A DNA stretch of 64,000 bases from VBAS01 sp035318985 (GTDB lineage Bacteria; Bacteroidota; Bacteroidia; Chitinophagales; Chitinophagaceae): assembly GCA_035318985.1 (NCBI GenBank), contig DATHDP010000041.1:16578-80577 (forward strand). Reading direction: 5' to 3'. Position 1 is the stretch's first letter. Every line of letters starts with the position of its first letter. The notes below the pieces were generated by a model. The model did not search any database. It was not told the DNA's origin and saw only the letters and a program-made list of their open reading frames with translations. The translations under genes were made by a program, and so were the position numbers. This document shows positions 35,328 through 43,880 of this stretch, one piece after another.

Positions 35328-37052
35328 TTAAAGTTTCATATCGCTGATGATCGCTTTTATCTTTTCATCAATGGTTGCATTTATTTTATCAAACTCAGTG
35401 GTAGTGTTCAACTTTGTTTTTACGCTAAAGTAAAATTTGATCTTAGGCTCCGTACCGCTTGGTCTTGCGCTGATTTTACTGCCATCTGCTAATATAAACT
35501 GCAGCACATTTGATTTGGGAAGTTTAATGTCCCACTGTTGACCTGTCTTCAAGTCTTTTCCTTTTTTTAATTCATAATCGAGTAATTGAACAACATCAGA
35601 ACCGGCAAGAGTTTTTGGCGGACTATTCCGGAATCCAGTCATCATATCAGCGATCTGCTGCTGACCATCCATTCCCTTTTTAGTAATTGAAATAAGATGT
35701 TCTTTATAAAAACTGTATTGAACATACAGATCGACAAGTTTGGCAAATAAACTGCGGCCCTTATTTTTTTCATAAGCTGCCATTTCACATAGCAATGCAA
35801 CAGCGCTGACCGCATCTTTATCTCTTACTTTATCACCGATCATTAAACCATAACTTTCTTCTCCGCCTACAACATAATTCTCTTTTCCTTCTTTTTCTCT
35901 TATCAATTCTGCTATCCATTTAAAACCCGTGAGCACATTATAGCAAGTAATATTATTTCCCTTTGCAATTTCATCGATCAATTCCGTGGTCACGATCGTT
36001 TTCACCACCATATCATTTGGTTTGGCAATTCCTTTTGCTTTTCTTGCTTCGATCATATAATTAAAAGCAAGGACAGCGGTTTGGTTACCATTTACAAGCA
36101 CCCAATTTCCATGATGGTCTTTTACGCCAATACCAACACGGTCACTATCAGGATCCGTCCCTAGTAAAATATCAGCATCCAGTTCTTTTGCTTTCTTCAT
36201 GCCGATGCTCATTGCTTCGCTTTCTTCAGGATTAGGATACACTACCGTTGGAAAATCGCCGCTGATATTACTTTGCTCTTCTACAATATGTACATTGGTA
36301 AATCCAAAACGTTTCAACACCTGCGGCACCAATGTGATACCGGTGCCGTGAATAGGTGTATAAACGATCTTAAGATCATGTTGCTTTTCGATCACTTCAG
36401 GATAAACACTTAAACTCTTCACCATTTCAATGTACTCTTCATCCATTTCCTTTCCAATGATCGTGATGTTTGCTTCACCGCCACTCCATTTCACATCATC
36501 CACCGATGCGATCTTCTCCACTTCCTTAATTACATTCTTATCATGCGGCGGCACTAACTGCCCACCATCATTCCAGTATGCTTTATAACCATTGTACTCT
36601 TTTGGATTGTGTGATGCGGTACACACAACACCGCCCTGGCAACCAAGATGACGGATAGCAAAAGAAAGTTCAGGCGTTGGTCTCAATGCTTCAAATAAAA
36701 AAACTTTTATTCCATTCGCTGCAAAAACATTGGCAGTAGTTTCCGCAAAAAATCGGCTGTTATTCCTGCAATCATGTGCGATGGCCACACGAACCGGCCC
36801 ACCGGGATAAGTTTGATTCAGATAATTTGCAAAACCCTGTGTCGCCATTCCCACAGTATATTTATTCATGCGGTTTGTGCCGACACCCATAATACCCCGC
36901 AAACCACCTGTTCCAAATTCAAGATTCCGGTAAAATGATTCGGCGAGTTCTTTTGGATTTTCAGCCTGCATTTTTTTTATCGCATCCTTAGTTGCTGCGT
37001 CAAAATTTCCTTTTAGCCAGTTGGTTGATCTCTCTTGTATCACTGCTTCCAT
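35328..37052 (-). CDS. Phospho-sugar mutase (phosphoglucomutase / phosphomannomutase)
   Basis: A 574-residue alpha-D-phosphohexomutase. The phosphoserine loop is C-T-A-S-H-N-P-K-E-Y-N-G-Y, the metal loop D-P-D-S-D-R-V-G, the sugar-binding loop G-G-E-E-S-Y-G, and the phosphate-binding loop R-P-S-G-T-E-P-K-I-K-F-Y. The length and order match the PgcA/PGM2-like group that interconverts glucose-1-P and glucose-6-P. It starts 80 bp from a divergent gene with a repeat-derived N-terminus. Confidence 0.93.
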   Translation of the reverse strand: MEAVIQERSTNWLKGNFDAATKDAIKKMQAENPKELAESFYRNLEFGTGGLRGIMGVGTNRMNKYTVGMATQGFANYLNQTYPGGPVRVAIAHDCRNNSRFFAETTANVFAANGIKVFLFEALRPTPELSFAIRHLGCQGGVVCTASHNPKEYNGYKAYWNDGGQLVPPHDKNVIKEVEKIASVDDVKWSGGEANITIIGKEMDEEYIEMVKSLSVYPEVIEKQHDLKIVYTPIHGTGITLVPQVLKRFGFTNVHIVEEQSNISGDFPTVVYPNPEESEAMSIGMKKAKELDADILLGTDPDSDRVGIGVKDHHGNWVLVNGNQTAVLAFNYMIEARKAKGIAKPNDMVVKTIVTTELIDEIAKGNNITCYNVLTGFKWIAELIREKEGKENYVVGGEESYGLMIGDKVRDKDAVSAVALLCEMAAYEKNKGRSLFAKLVDLYVQYSFYKEHLISITKKGMDGQQQIADMMTGFRNSPPKTLAGSDVVQLLDYELKKGKDLKTGQQWDIKLPKSNVLQFILADGSKISARPSGTEPKIKFYFSVKTKLNTTTEFDKINATIDEKIKAIISDMKL

Positions 37053-37132
37053 GCTTAATATATTTTAGAGACGAAAGTTATTGAATTTTGCCAATAGAAA
37101 CCGAAAAGCCACAGGAAACGTATTTTTGTTTA

Positions 37133-38293
37133 ATGAAGTCAGGACCTGTGCAAAACTCATCGTTCCTTGCGACGCTCCTTTCATCTTTTTCTTCATCATT
37201 GGACAATTGCGTCGCAGTTTATCCAGAGCGAAGCGAAGGATCGCACTCTTGTGCTGTATCAAGACTATTCAGCATACTCGCAGTTTTCTTTTTCCTTCCT
37301 TCTTTTCTAAATGCGCAAACTGATACTTCGAACCTTGTTGCAACAGGGCTATCAATCCAACCCAATGATACAGTTATAAAACCAGGTTCATCTGGGATCG
37401 TAAAAATAAATTCACCTTTTTCTTATCTCAATTATCTAACTCCCGAACAAAAAAGAAAACGGCAATGGATTGTCGGTGGCCTCAATGTAATAGGATATGG
37501 AACATCACTTATTATCTTCAATAATACATGGTACAAGGACTATCCTAAAACATCGTTTCATACATTTAATGATAACGGTGAGTGGCTACAAATGGATAAA
37601 GTGGGTCATGCATGGGCAGCTTACAATGCAGGCCGTGCCTCTGCAGCAATGTGGGTATGGGCCGGGGTTGAACCAAAAAAAGCAGCATGGATCGGTGGTT
37701 TGAGCAGTACTGTTTACATGACTGTAATAGAAATTCTGGATGCTCACTCCGCTCAGTGGGGATGGAGCTGGGGCGATATGGCTGCAAATCTTTTTGGCTC
37801 CGGATTATTCATAAGCCAGCAGGTTGGATGGGCAGAACAACGCATTCAATTTAAATTTTCGTTTCACCGCAAGACTTACTCGGATTCAATGCTCAATGAA
37901 AGATCTGACGATTTGTTTGGTAGCGGTTGGGCGGAAAGAATGTTGAAAGATTATAATGGTCAAACTTATTGGCTCAGCGCTAATCTCAGATCTTTTTTCA
38001 AAGGATCAAATATACCGCCATGGTTGAATGTTGCGATCGGTTATGGCGCAGACGGAATGTTTGGCGGCTATCATAATGTCTGGATCGATGAGGAAACAGG
38101 TTTACCAGTTAACAGGACAGATATAAAAAGATACAGGCAATGGTTCCTGGCACCGGATGTCAATTTCAGTAAAATAAAAACAAACAGCAAAGGAGTAAAA
38201 TTATTACTTGGTATTCTCGATGCTTTTAAATTTCCGACACCAAGCTTGGAACTATCAAATGGAAAGGTGAAAGTTCATGCTATACACTTCTAA
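37133..38293 (+). CDS. DUF2279 (YfiM-like) protein with repeat-derived N-terminus
   Basis: A 386-residue protein from the ATG at 37133. The conserved core M-D-K-V-G-H-A-W-A-A-Y-N-A-G-R, the following G-G-L-S-S-T-V-Y-M-T-V-I-E and W-G-W-S-W-G-D-M-A-A-N are typical of DUF2279, an uncharacterised envelope family. A signal-peptide-like segment S-R-L-F-S-I-L-A-V-F-F-F-L-P-S-F-L-N-A-Q (about residues 43-62) lies far inside the frame, after a Y-P-E-R-S-E-G-S-H-S stretch encoded by dispersed repeats. An upstream TTG at 37088 is discounted. The native start is uncertain. Confidence 0.75.
   Translation: MKSGPVQNSSFLATLLSSFSSSLDNCVAVYPERSEGSHSCAVSRLFSILAVFFFLPSFLNAQTDTSNLVATGLSIQPNDTVIKPGSSGIVKINSPFSYLNYLTPEQKRKRQWIVGGLNVIGYGTSLIIFNNTWYKDYPKTSFHTFNDNGEWLQMDKVGHAWAAYNAGRASAAMWVWAGVEPKKAAWIGGLSSTVYMTVIEILDAHSAQWGWSWGDMAANLFGSGLFISQQVGWAEQRIQFKFSFHRKTYSDSMLNERSDDLFGSGWAERMLKDYNGQTYWLSANLRSFFKGSNIPPWLNVAIGYGADGMFGGYHNVWIDEETGLPVNRTDIKRYRQWFLAPDVNFSKIKTNSKGVKLLLGILDAFKFPTPSLELSNGKVKVHAIHF
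37207..37275. repeat. Composite repeat: dispersed TCGCACTCTTGTGCTG element interrupted by a short ERSEG-type element
   Basis: The copy at 37241-37275 matches 61251-61285 (16 identical bases, 4 of the next 8, then 11 identical bases). Its left part ATTGCGTCGCA (37206-37216) is separated from the rest by 24 bp (37217-37240) that is flanked by the 5-bp direct repeat TCGCA on both sides. This looks like one short element inserted into another. The whole lies inside the DUF2279 reading frame. Confidence 0.7.
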
Positions 38294-38295
38294 CC

Positions 38296-38419
38296 CAGAA
38301 CCACGATTAATAGGATTTTAGAGAACAAGGATTATGAGGATAATTGGAAATCTTACTAAGTTAAAGTAGCACCCTATATTTCCTCATAATCCCTTTTAAT
38401 CATGTAAATCGTGGTTCTG
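38296..38419. repeat. MITE-like palindromic element with two perfect arm pairs
   Basis: A 124-bp element fills the 136-bp gap between two converging genes. Outer arms CAGAACCACGATT (38296-38308) and AATCGTGGTTCTG (38407-38419) are perfect 13-bp inverses; inner arms GGATTATGAGGA (38329-38340) and TCCTCATAATCC (38381-38392) are perfect 12-bp inverses. It carries no gene. It probably also acts as a transcriptional boundary between the two genes. Confidence 0.75.
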
Positions 38420-38428
38420 TGGTTTTGT

Positions 38429-38929
38429 CTATTTTAAATATGCCCCCACTACTTCTTCTCCTTTAACCTCGACAAAAATATGTTCCTGCAGAGTAGTTGC
38501 AATAGATAGACCAACATAATCAGGTCTTACAGGGAAACTGGTATGCGTTCGCTCCACCAGTACAAGTGTCTGGATCTTCTTTGGATGAGAGTCTATAAAA
38601 GGCTTCAAAGCATAAAGCAATGTTTTGCCGCTATTACTTACATCATCGATCACAACAATAACTTTTCCGTTAAACTCAAATGTTTTACTCAACGAAACCT
38701 TGGTTGGTTCATTTTTATCAAGCGTAATTGTGATAAGTTCTGTTTTAATGACAGATATTTCACCAAGCATTTCCTGTATCACTTTTGCAACCACACTCCC
38801 ACTCTCTCTTATACCGGCGAGAATAATTTCCTTTTCATCAATATTGTTTTCCAATATTTCAAACGCCATGCGGCGTAGTTTTTTTTCTACTACTTCTTTG
38901 CTAAGAATATATTTTTTATCTGTCGCCAT
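38429..38929 (-). CDS. Phosphoribosyltransferase family protein (PyrR-like)
   Basis: A 166-residue type I phosphoribosyltransferase. The PRPP-binding motif V-V-I-D-D-V-S-N-S-G-K-T lies near residues 90-101. An N-terminal I-L-S-K-E-V-V-E-K-K-L-R-R-M-A and a C-terminal R-P-D-Y-V-G resemble PyrR/hypoxanthine-type enzymes. The usual V-x-D-D-V-x-x-T-G has N-S-G here. It is divergent from the Fe-S gene across 65 bp. The exact base specificity cannot be read. Confidence 0.82.
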   Translation of the reverse strand: MATDKKYILSKEVVEKKLRRMAFEILENNIDEKEIILAGIRESGSVVAKVIQEMLGEISVIKTELITITLDKNEPTKVSLSKTFEFNGKVIVVIDDVSNSGKTLLYALKPFIDSHPKKIQTLVLVERTHTSFPVRPDYVGLSIATTLQEHIFVEVKGEEVVGAYLK

Positions 38930-38942
38930 ACAATTTTATCTA

Positions 38943-38975
38943 TTGGATAATTATACTTTTAAACACTTAATTTAG
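38943..38975 (+). promoter_or_regulatory. Candidate promoter of the membrane Fe-S gene
   Basis: TTGG (38943-38946) and TAATTTAG (38968-38975; one mismatch to TAnnTTTG) are 21 bp apart, and the ATG follows at 38995. On the opposite strand a perfect TACATTTG -7 box (complement of 38976-38983) could serve the divergent phosphoribosyltransferase, so the two promoters would abut. Confidence 0.4.
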
Positions 38976-38994
38976 CAAATGTAATTGATTGGTC

Positions 38995-40305
38995 ATGCAA
39001 ATCCTTCAGCAGATTTTATTTGTTCTCGTTTCTATCGTTTCCATCTTTCTATTTACAAAAAAAGTAAAAGAGATAAATCGTAATATTAAATTAGGACGTG
39101 ATGAAGATTTTAGTGACAATAAAAGTCAACGCTGGAAAAACGTTATTCTCCTTGCTTTCGGACAAAAGAAAATGTTTAAGAATCCTCTTGTAGCAATCCT
39201 ACACTTTTTTGTTTATGCAGGTTTTATTATCATCAATATTGAAGTGCTGGAAATAGTGTTGGATGGAATTTTTGGAACGCATCGGTTATTTGCGAAACCT
39301 CTTGGTGGTTTTTATACATTTCTTATAAATGCATTTGAAGTATTAGCAGTATTGGTTTTTGCTGCCTGTGCAATTTTTCTTGTAAGAAGAAATATAATCA
39401 GGCTAAAAAGATTTATCAGCAAAGATCTCAATGGCTGGCCAAGAAGTGATGCTAATAACATCCTGATCACCGAGATCGTACTGATGACTTTATTCTTATT
39501 ATTGAATTCAAGTGACAGGGCATTACAATTGCAAGGCAACGAACATTATCACGATACGGGAAGTTTTCTTTTCAGTGGTATCTTTTCTTCATCCTTAACA
39601 TCGATCCCGTCTTCAAGTTTGATCTTTATTGAACGTACAGCATGGTGGCTGCATATCGTTGGCATCTTTGCATTTTTAAATTACTTGCCATATTCAAAAC
39701 ACCTGCATATCATTCTTGCTTTCCCGAATGCGTATTATGCAAGACTGGAACCAAAAGGAGAAATGAGGAATATGCCTGCTGTTCAGAAAGAAGTTTTATA
39801 TGCAATGCAACCCGAGCTGGCGCCAACCGACGCAGCTCCACCCGCAAACTTTGGTGCTAAGGATGTATTTGATCTTAGCTGGAGAAATTTACTCGATGCA
39901 TATAGTTGCACCGAATGTGGCCGTTGCTCTGCTGCTTGTCCCGCTACACAGACTGGTAAAGCATTATCCCCCAGGAAAATTATGATGGATACAAGGGACC
40001 GTACAGAAGATATAGGAAGAAATATAAATACGAACAAAGAATTTAAAGATGACGGTAAAAAACTTTTGCATAATTATATTACTGTTGAAGAATTAAGAGC
40101 TTGTACTACATGCAATGCCTGCGTAGAAGAATGTCCTGTTTCCATCTCTCCTCTTGAGATCATTCTTGAACTTCGTCGTTCTCTTGTAATGGAAGAAAGC
40201 AATGCGCCACAGGAATGGAATGCTATGTTCAACAATGTTGAAAATAATTTTGCTCCCTGGAAATTCTCACCAGATGAAAGAGATAAATGGACGCAGGAAG
40301 TTTAA
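38995..40305 (+). CDS. Membrane (Fe-S)-binding protein, HdrC/NarI-like electron-transfer subunit
   Basis: A 436-residue protein with about five N-terminal membrane helices (residues 5-240) followed by a cytoplasmic 4Fe-4S dicluster domain: C305-x-x-C-x-x-C-x-x-x-C-P and C370-x-x-C-x-x-C-x-x-x-C-P. This matches the heterodisulfide-reductase C / nitrate-reductase gamma fusion group. Its natural partner is a CCG-domain protein; the matching gene is at 52837-53616 instead of adjacent. The ATG at 38995 is preferred over a TTG at 38989. It likely shuttles electrons between quinones and a soluble donor. Confidence 0.88.
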   Translation: MQILQQILFVLVSIVSIFLFTKKVKEINRNIKLGRDEDFSDNKSQRWKNVILLAFGQKKMFKNPLVAILHFFVYAGFIIINIEVLEIVLDGIFGTHRLFAKPLGGFYTFLINAFEVLAVLVFAACAIFLVRRNIIRLKRFISKDLNGWPRSDANNILITEIVLMTLFLLLNSSDRALQLQGNEHYHDTGSFLFSGIFSSSLTSIPSSSLIFIERTAWWLHIVGIFAFLNYLPYSKHLHIILAFPNAYYARLEPKGEMRNMPAVQKEVLYAMQPELAPTDAAPPANFGAKDVFDLSWRNLLDAYSCTECGRCSAACPATQTGKALSPRKIMMDTRDRTEDIGRNINTNKEFKDDGKKLLHNYITVEELRACTTCNACVEECPVSISPLEIILELRRSLVMEESNAPQEWNAMFNNVENNFAPWKFSPDERDKWTQEV

Positions 40306-40356
40306 GGCTTGAAGTTTTGGTTTTAAATTTTTGATAAACCATTACTTTATTTAGTT

Positions 40357-40797
40357 ATGGGCTACGACTTACACATAATTAGGAAGAATAATTGGGATGA
40401 TTTTGAAGAGGAAAGTAATATTACTTTGGATGAATGGTTAAAGTATATCAACACAGACTCTGAATTAGAACTTACAGACGGCTATGACATAAAAATTGGA
40501 CAAGAACAATATTTTCAGAACAGGCCCGGATATTGCGAATGGAATGCTCATCCAAAATATAAAGACCCAAATAACCGACCTTGGTTTGCTTACTGGAAAG
40601 GCGATATCAATACAAAAAATCCAGACTATGAAACTATCTATAAAATGCTTTCCATAGCAAGGCAAATAAATGCGAAAGTGCAGGGAGACGATGGAGAATA
40701 TTATGATGAAAAATATTTGTCAGACCTTATGAGCAAAGATCATACACAAATTGATAATAAAGCCAAAACAAAAAGAGCTTGGTGGAAGTTCTGGTAA
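40357..40797 (+). CDS. Hypothetical protein, MGYDLHI family
   Basis: A 146-residue acidic, soluble protein opening M-G-Y-D-L-H-I-I-R-K-x-x-W and rich in Trp and Tyr (E-W-N-A-H-P-K-Y, A-Y-W-K-G-D-I). The opening is a recurrent hallmark of short hypothetical proteins in Bacteroidota and Proteobacteria whose role is unknown. There is no signal peptide, membrane segment or catalytic motif. It is the first gene of the block that separates the two Fe-S subunits. Confidence 0.7.
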   Translation: MGYDLHIIRKNNWDDFEEESNITLDEWLKYINTDSELELTDGYDIKIGQEQYFQNRPGYCEWNAHPKYKDPNNRPWFAYWKGDINTKNPDYETIYKMLSIARQINAKVQGDDGEYYDEKYLSDLMSKDHTQIDNKAKTKRAWWKFW

Positions 40798-40844
40798 ACC
40801 AACCAGTGTATACAACATTTTTATTAATACTTTAAGAATTTATA

Positions 40845-42077
40845 ATGAAATATGCAATTCTATTATTACTCTCCATATTGATAACATTTTTTTCTATTGC
40901 CCAGAATGCGAACCAGCTTTATAAAAAGGCAGACTCTCTTTATAACATAAAGGATTTTAAGAATTCTGGGATTGCATATAACGAAGGAATAAGATTGCAA
41001 GGTGCCACCACAGGTTTCAACAGGTATTTGTCCGCAGCTTCTTCATGGATATTAGCCAATACACCCGACAGTGCATTTTATTTACTCAACCTACTTGCAC
41101 AAAATGATAAGCTGACACAAAGTGATTATAAAAATATTGAGAGTGCTAAAGAACTTGCCGCATTACAATCAGACAAACGCTGGAAGCAATTACTTACCGC
41201 TATTCAGAAGCAAGCTGATGCCAACACTTATCCCCAGGAAGAATTTGTTTATGGAAGAAAAGATGGAATGGGATTATTAATGACACAGTTAAAACCAAAA
41301 GGGAAGTCAAATGGTAAAGCGATCATAAGTGTGCAAGCAGGCAGTTGGTTCTCTAATTTCACAATGGTGGAAAGAGGCGTTTACTATAAGAGACAATACC
41401 TTGACAGAGGATATAATGTTTTTATGGTCGTGATTGGCTCACAACCACGATATGCAATCCCGGATCAGATCGAAGATCTGAAAAGAGCGGTAAGATATAT
41501 ACGATATAATGCAAAGCAATTGGGCATCGATCCTGATCATATAGGAATTGAAGGAGGTTCAGCCGGTGGACATCTTTCCCTGGCAATTGCAACTGCTGAC
41601 GATAAAATAAATGTAAATGCCAGTGATCCTATTGATAGAGTTTCTTCACGAGTACAGGCAGCGGCTGTTTTGTTTCCACCAACAGATTTTTTTAACTGGG
41701 GTTTCCCCGGCGCTGCTATGATAAACGTGAGGGGACCGCAAATACAAGCCAGAGTTTACGGAGCATTTGATTTCAGGGTTTTGAATAATACTACAGCGAT
41801 CTATGAACCTATCACCGATACAACTGCAAGAAATAAAATTGGTAAAGAGATATCTCCCATCTATGCTGTTTCATCCGATGATCCGCCGATCTTTATCATC
41901 CATGGCGATGCAGATATGACCGTGCCTTTACAACAATCGCAAACATTTGTTGCAAAACTTAAGGAAGCCGGCGTTACAAATAATTTTATCATTAAAAAAG
42001 GCGGACGTCATAATCCCGATGATATGAAACCCGAACTAGATCAATTTGTAGATTGGTTTGATAAGTATTTGAAGTAA
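40845..42077 (+). CDS. Secreted alpha/beta-hydrolase (BD-FAE/esterase-like)
   Basis: A 410-residue protein with a signal peptide (MKYAILLLLSILITFFSIAQ). An N-terminal helical region (about 25-125) resembles TPR repeats. The hydrolase domain has the nucleophile elbow G-G-S-A-G-G-H with Ser239, then D-x-D-x-T-V-P near 365 and G-G-R-H-N-P-D near 394 as the acid and histidine. It fits carboxylesterases such as acetyl-xylan or feruloyl esterases; substrate unknown. Confidence 0.83.
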   Translation: MKYAILLLLSILITFFSIAQNANQLYKKADSLYNIKDFKNSGIAYNEGIRLQGATTGFNRYLSAASSWILANTPDSAFYLLNLLAQNDKLTQSDYKNIESAKELAALQSDKRWKQLLTAIQKQADANTYPQEEFVYGRKDGMGLLMTQLKPKGKSNGKAIISVQAGSWFSNFTMVERGVYYKRQYLDRGYNVFMVVIGSQPRYAIPDQIEDLKRAVRYIRYNAKQLGIDPDHIGIEGGSAGGHLSLAIATADDKINVNASDPIDRVSSRVQAAAVLFPPTDFFNWGFPGAAMINVRGPQIQARVYGAFDFRVLNNTTAIYEPITDTTARNKIGKEISPIYAVSSDDPPIFIIHGDADMTVPLQQSQTFVAKLKEAGVTNNFIIKKGGRHNPDDMKPELDQFVDWFDKYLK

Positions 42078-42139
42078 GAATAAAAGAGAAACCACGAAAA
42101 TGAATGGACTACCTTTCAATAAATCTTTAAAACAAAAGA

Positions 42140-43180
42140 ATGGAAAATAAAACTAATCAGCCTACTCCTTCCAGCATCATGCAGATCGGGACTGGTTTCT
42201 GGGCTTCAAAAATTTTACTGTCAGCCATAAAATTTCAACTATTTACAAAACTTGCTGAACAGAAAGAAATGTCTGCGAAAGAAATTAAAACAGCACTGAA
42301 TTTAAAATGCACAGACCGGCATCTCTTCGATTTTTTAGATGCATTAGCTGCATTCGGATTTCTTCATCGTGATGGATTGCTGGAAACAGCTTCCTATTCA
42401 AACTCACTTGATACAGACACTTTTTTAGATAAGAAGAAGCCTTCTTATATCGGTGGCATTCTTGAAATGATGAATAATCGTTTATATGGATTTTGGGGTA
42501 ATCTTGAAGAGGCATTGCTTACTGGTCTTCCGCAAAACGAAGCAAAAAGAAGTGAAGATTTTTTTGGGTTGATCTACAAAGATCAGAATAAACTAAGAGA
42601 GTTCATTAATGCAATGAGCGGAATTCAAATGGGCAACTTTATGACCTTTGCCCAAAAATTTGATTTCTCAAAATATAAAACGCTTACTGATGTTGGTGGT
42701 TCTGCAGGCTTGCTATCATTGATGGTTGCAAAACATCAGCCACATATGAGCTGCACTACTTTTGATCTTCCACCTGTTGAACCGATCGCCAAAGAAACTA
42801 TTCAACATTTTCAATTAGCAGATCGTTTAAAAACACAAAGCGGAGATTTTTTTGCAGATGCATTTCCCAAAGCTGATATTGTAACAATGGGAAATATCCT
42901 GCACGACTGGGACGAAGAAAAAAAGATATTGCTGATGAAAAAAGCATGGGAAGCATTACCTGCCGGTGGTGCATTTATAGCCATTGAAGGCGTTATAGAT
43001 GATGAAAGAAAACAAAATGCATTTGGATTGATGATGAGTTTAAATATGCTGATTGAAACCGGGACCGGTTTTGATTACACATTTGCGGACTTTAACCGAT
43101 GGGCAAAAACAACAGGATTTAAATCAACCTCCATACTTCCTTTGGCCGGACCTTCGAGTGCTGCGATAGCGTACAAATAA
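42140..43180 (+). CDS. O-methyltransferase, COMT-like with N-terminal dimerisation domain
   Basis: A 346-residue enzyme. Residues about 15-110 form a winged-helix dimerisation domain (A-K-E-I-K-T-A-L-N-L-K), and residues about 175-300 the SAM domain with D-V-G-G-S-A-G-L-L-S, D-L-P-P-V near 213 and G-D-F-F near 236, plus the catalytic-type H-D-W-D-E-E-K at 255. It resembles plant caffeate/hydroxyindole O-methyltransferases and polyketide-tailoring enzymes. No biosynthetic cluster is adjacent. Confidence 0.85.
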   Translation: MENKTNQPTPSSIMQIGTGFWASKILLSAIKFQLFTKLAEQKEMSAKEIKTALNLKCTDRHLFDFLDALAAFGFLHRDGLLETASYSNSLDTDTFLDKKKPSYIGGILEMMNNRLYGFWGNLEEALLTGLPQNEAKRSEDFFGLIYKDQNKLREFINAMSGIQMGNFMTFAQKFDFSKYKTLTDVGGSAGLLSLMVAKHQPHMSCTTFDLPPVEPIAKETIQHFQLADRLKTQSGDFFADAFPKADIVTMGNILHDWDEEKKILLMKKAWEALPAGGAFIAIEGVIDDERKQNAFGLMMSLNMLIETGTGFDYTFADFNRWAKTTGFKSTSILPLAGPSSAAIAYK

Positions 43181-43201
43181 AAACTGAAGAAGTTGATGCC
43201 T

Positions 43202-43228
43202 GCCCACCGAAGCTTCAGCGTAGGTGGG
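43202..43228. repeat. CCCACC...GGTGGG dispersed palindrome
   Basis: GCCCACCGAAGCTTCAGCGTAGGTGGG downstream of the O-methyltransferase forms a 6-bp stem with an internal GAAGCTTC palindrome. It resembles the CCCGCC-GAAGC-GGCGGG-type repeats scattered in this phylum. The T-run needed for a terminator is weak. Confidence 0.5.
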
Positions 43229-43261
43229 TTACCAGCTTTTGGATTACTATTTAGCTTTTGT

Positions 43262-43301
43262 TGTGTCACTCGCTTGTACAGTAAAAATTCTATTCAGCAA
43301 T
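43262..43301. repeat. Divergent copy of the TCGCACTCTTGTGCTG ... CTATTCAGCA repeat
   Basis: TTGTGTCACTCGCTTGTACAG, then TAAAAATT, then CTATTCAGCA has the same order of blocks as the copies at 37206-37275 and 61244-61285 but is more diverged. No gene is found in 43181-43433. Confidence 0.45.
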
Positions 43302-43365
43302 AGAACAGCTTTCCTTTGTCCCGATTTTGGTTGATAATTAATTAAATTTGAAACAAGAACTTGCG

Positions 43366-43390
43366 GCAAGCTGTGAGTTAGCAGTTATTA
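43366..43390 (+). repeat. Recurring GCTGTGAGTTAGC element, copy 1
   Basis: GCAAGCTGTGAGTTAGCAGTTATT precedes the small lipoprotein gene at 43434. Related copies are at 43958-43980 and 44221-44247. The GTTAGCAG core is the reverse complement of CTGCTAAC at 43881-43888, immediately after that gene's stop codon. Confidence 0.65.
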
Positions 43391-43433
43391 TTGTAACTCT
43401 CTAAATATGTTAGCTATTAAAAAGTTTTATTAA

Positions 43434-43877
43434 ATGAATACTATTTTAAATATTTTAATTTCTTGTTCAATATTTCTTATTTCTTGTAATGAAATTAAGC
43501 CAGGCAATGAAGTAAAAAAGGAAACAGTAGACTTAATCAAATCACTAGATCTTTTAGATAAAGATGAAACGATAATTAAATATTATTCAAACCATACAGA
43601 AGAGTTAGCAGGGAATTTTTTTACAAACAAAAGAATTGCACATTACTGGCTGGTTGAAAACAGCAGATCAGGTATTGAAATAGACTTTGCTTACTATAAC
43701 GACATACTTTCCATTGACACAACATTTGAAGTTGCAGAATTTTCTGTCCCATATATGAAAATCACTAAATCTGATAGTTCAAGTTTTAGAGTTTTTGTTG
43801 GTGGACAACGTTCAGAAGTTGAAGCATTTTTCGAAGAAGCTAAGGAGGAATGGAAAAACAAAAAATCTCCAAAATAA
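43434..43877 (+). CDS. Small uncharacterised lipoprotein
   Basis: A 147-residue protein with a lipoprotein signal (L-I-S-C, Cys18). The mature part is polar with no recognised fold. It is enclosed by a GCTGTGAGTTAGC element upstream and, directly after the stop codon, the partially inverse CTGCTAAC. This gene-plus-element arrangement is cassette-like. The ATG at 43434 has a weak ribosome-binding region. Confidence 0.62.
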   Translation: MNTILNILISCSIFLISCNEIKPGNEVKKETVDLIKSLDLLDKDETIIKYYSNHTEELAGNFFTNKRIAHYWLVENSRSGIEIDFAYYNDILSIDTTFEVAEFSVPYMKITKSDSSSFRVFVGGQRSEVEAFFEEAKEEWKNKKSPK

Positions 43878-43880
43878 ACA

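Noticed and set aside
40357..40797. A toxin-immunity or defence gene at the edge of the accessory block
   Set aside because: Nothing in the sequence shows a toxin, nuclease or partner gene; the family is simply uncharacterised.
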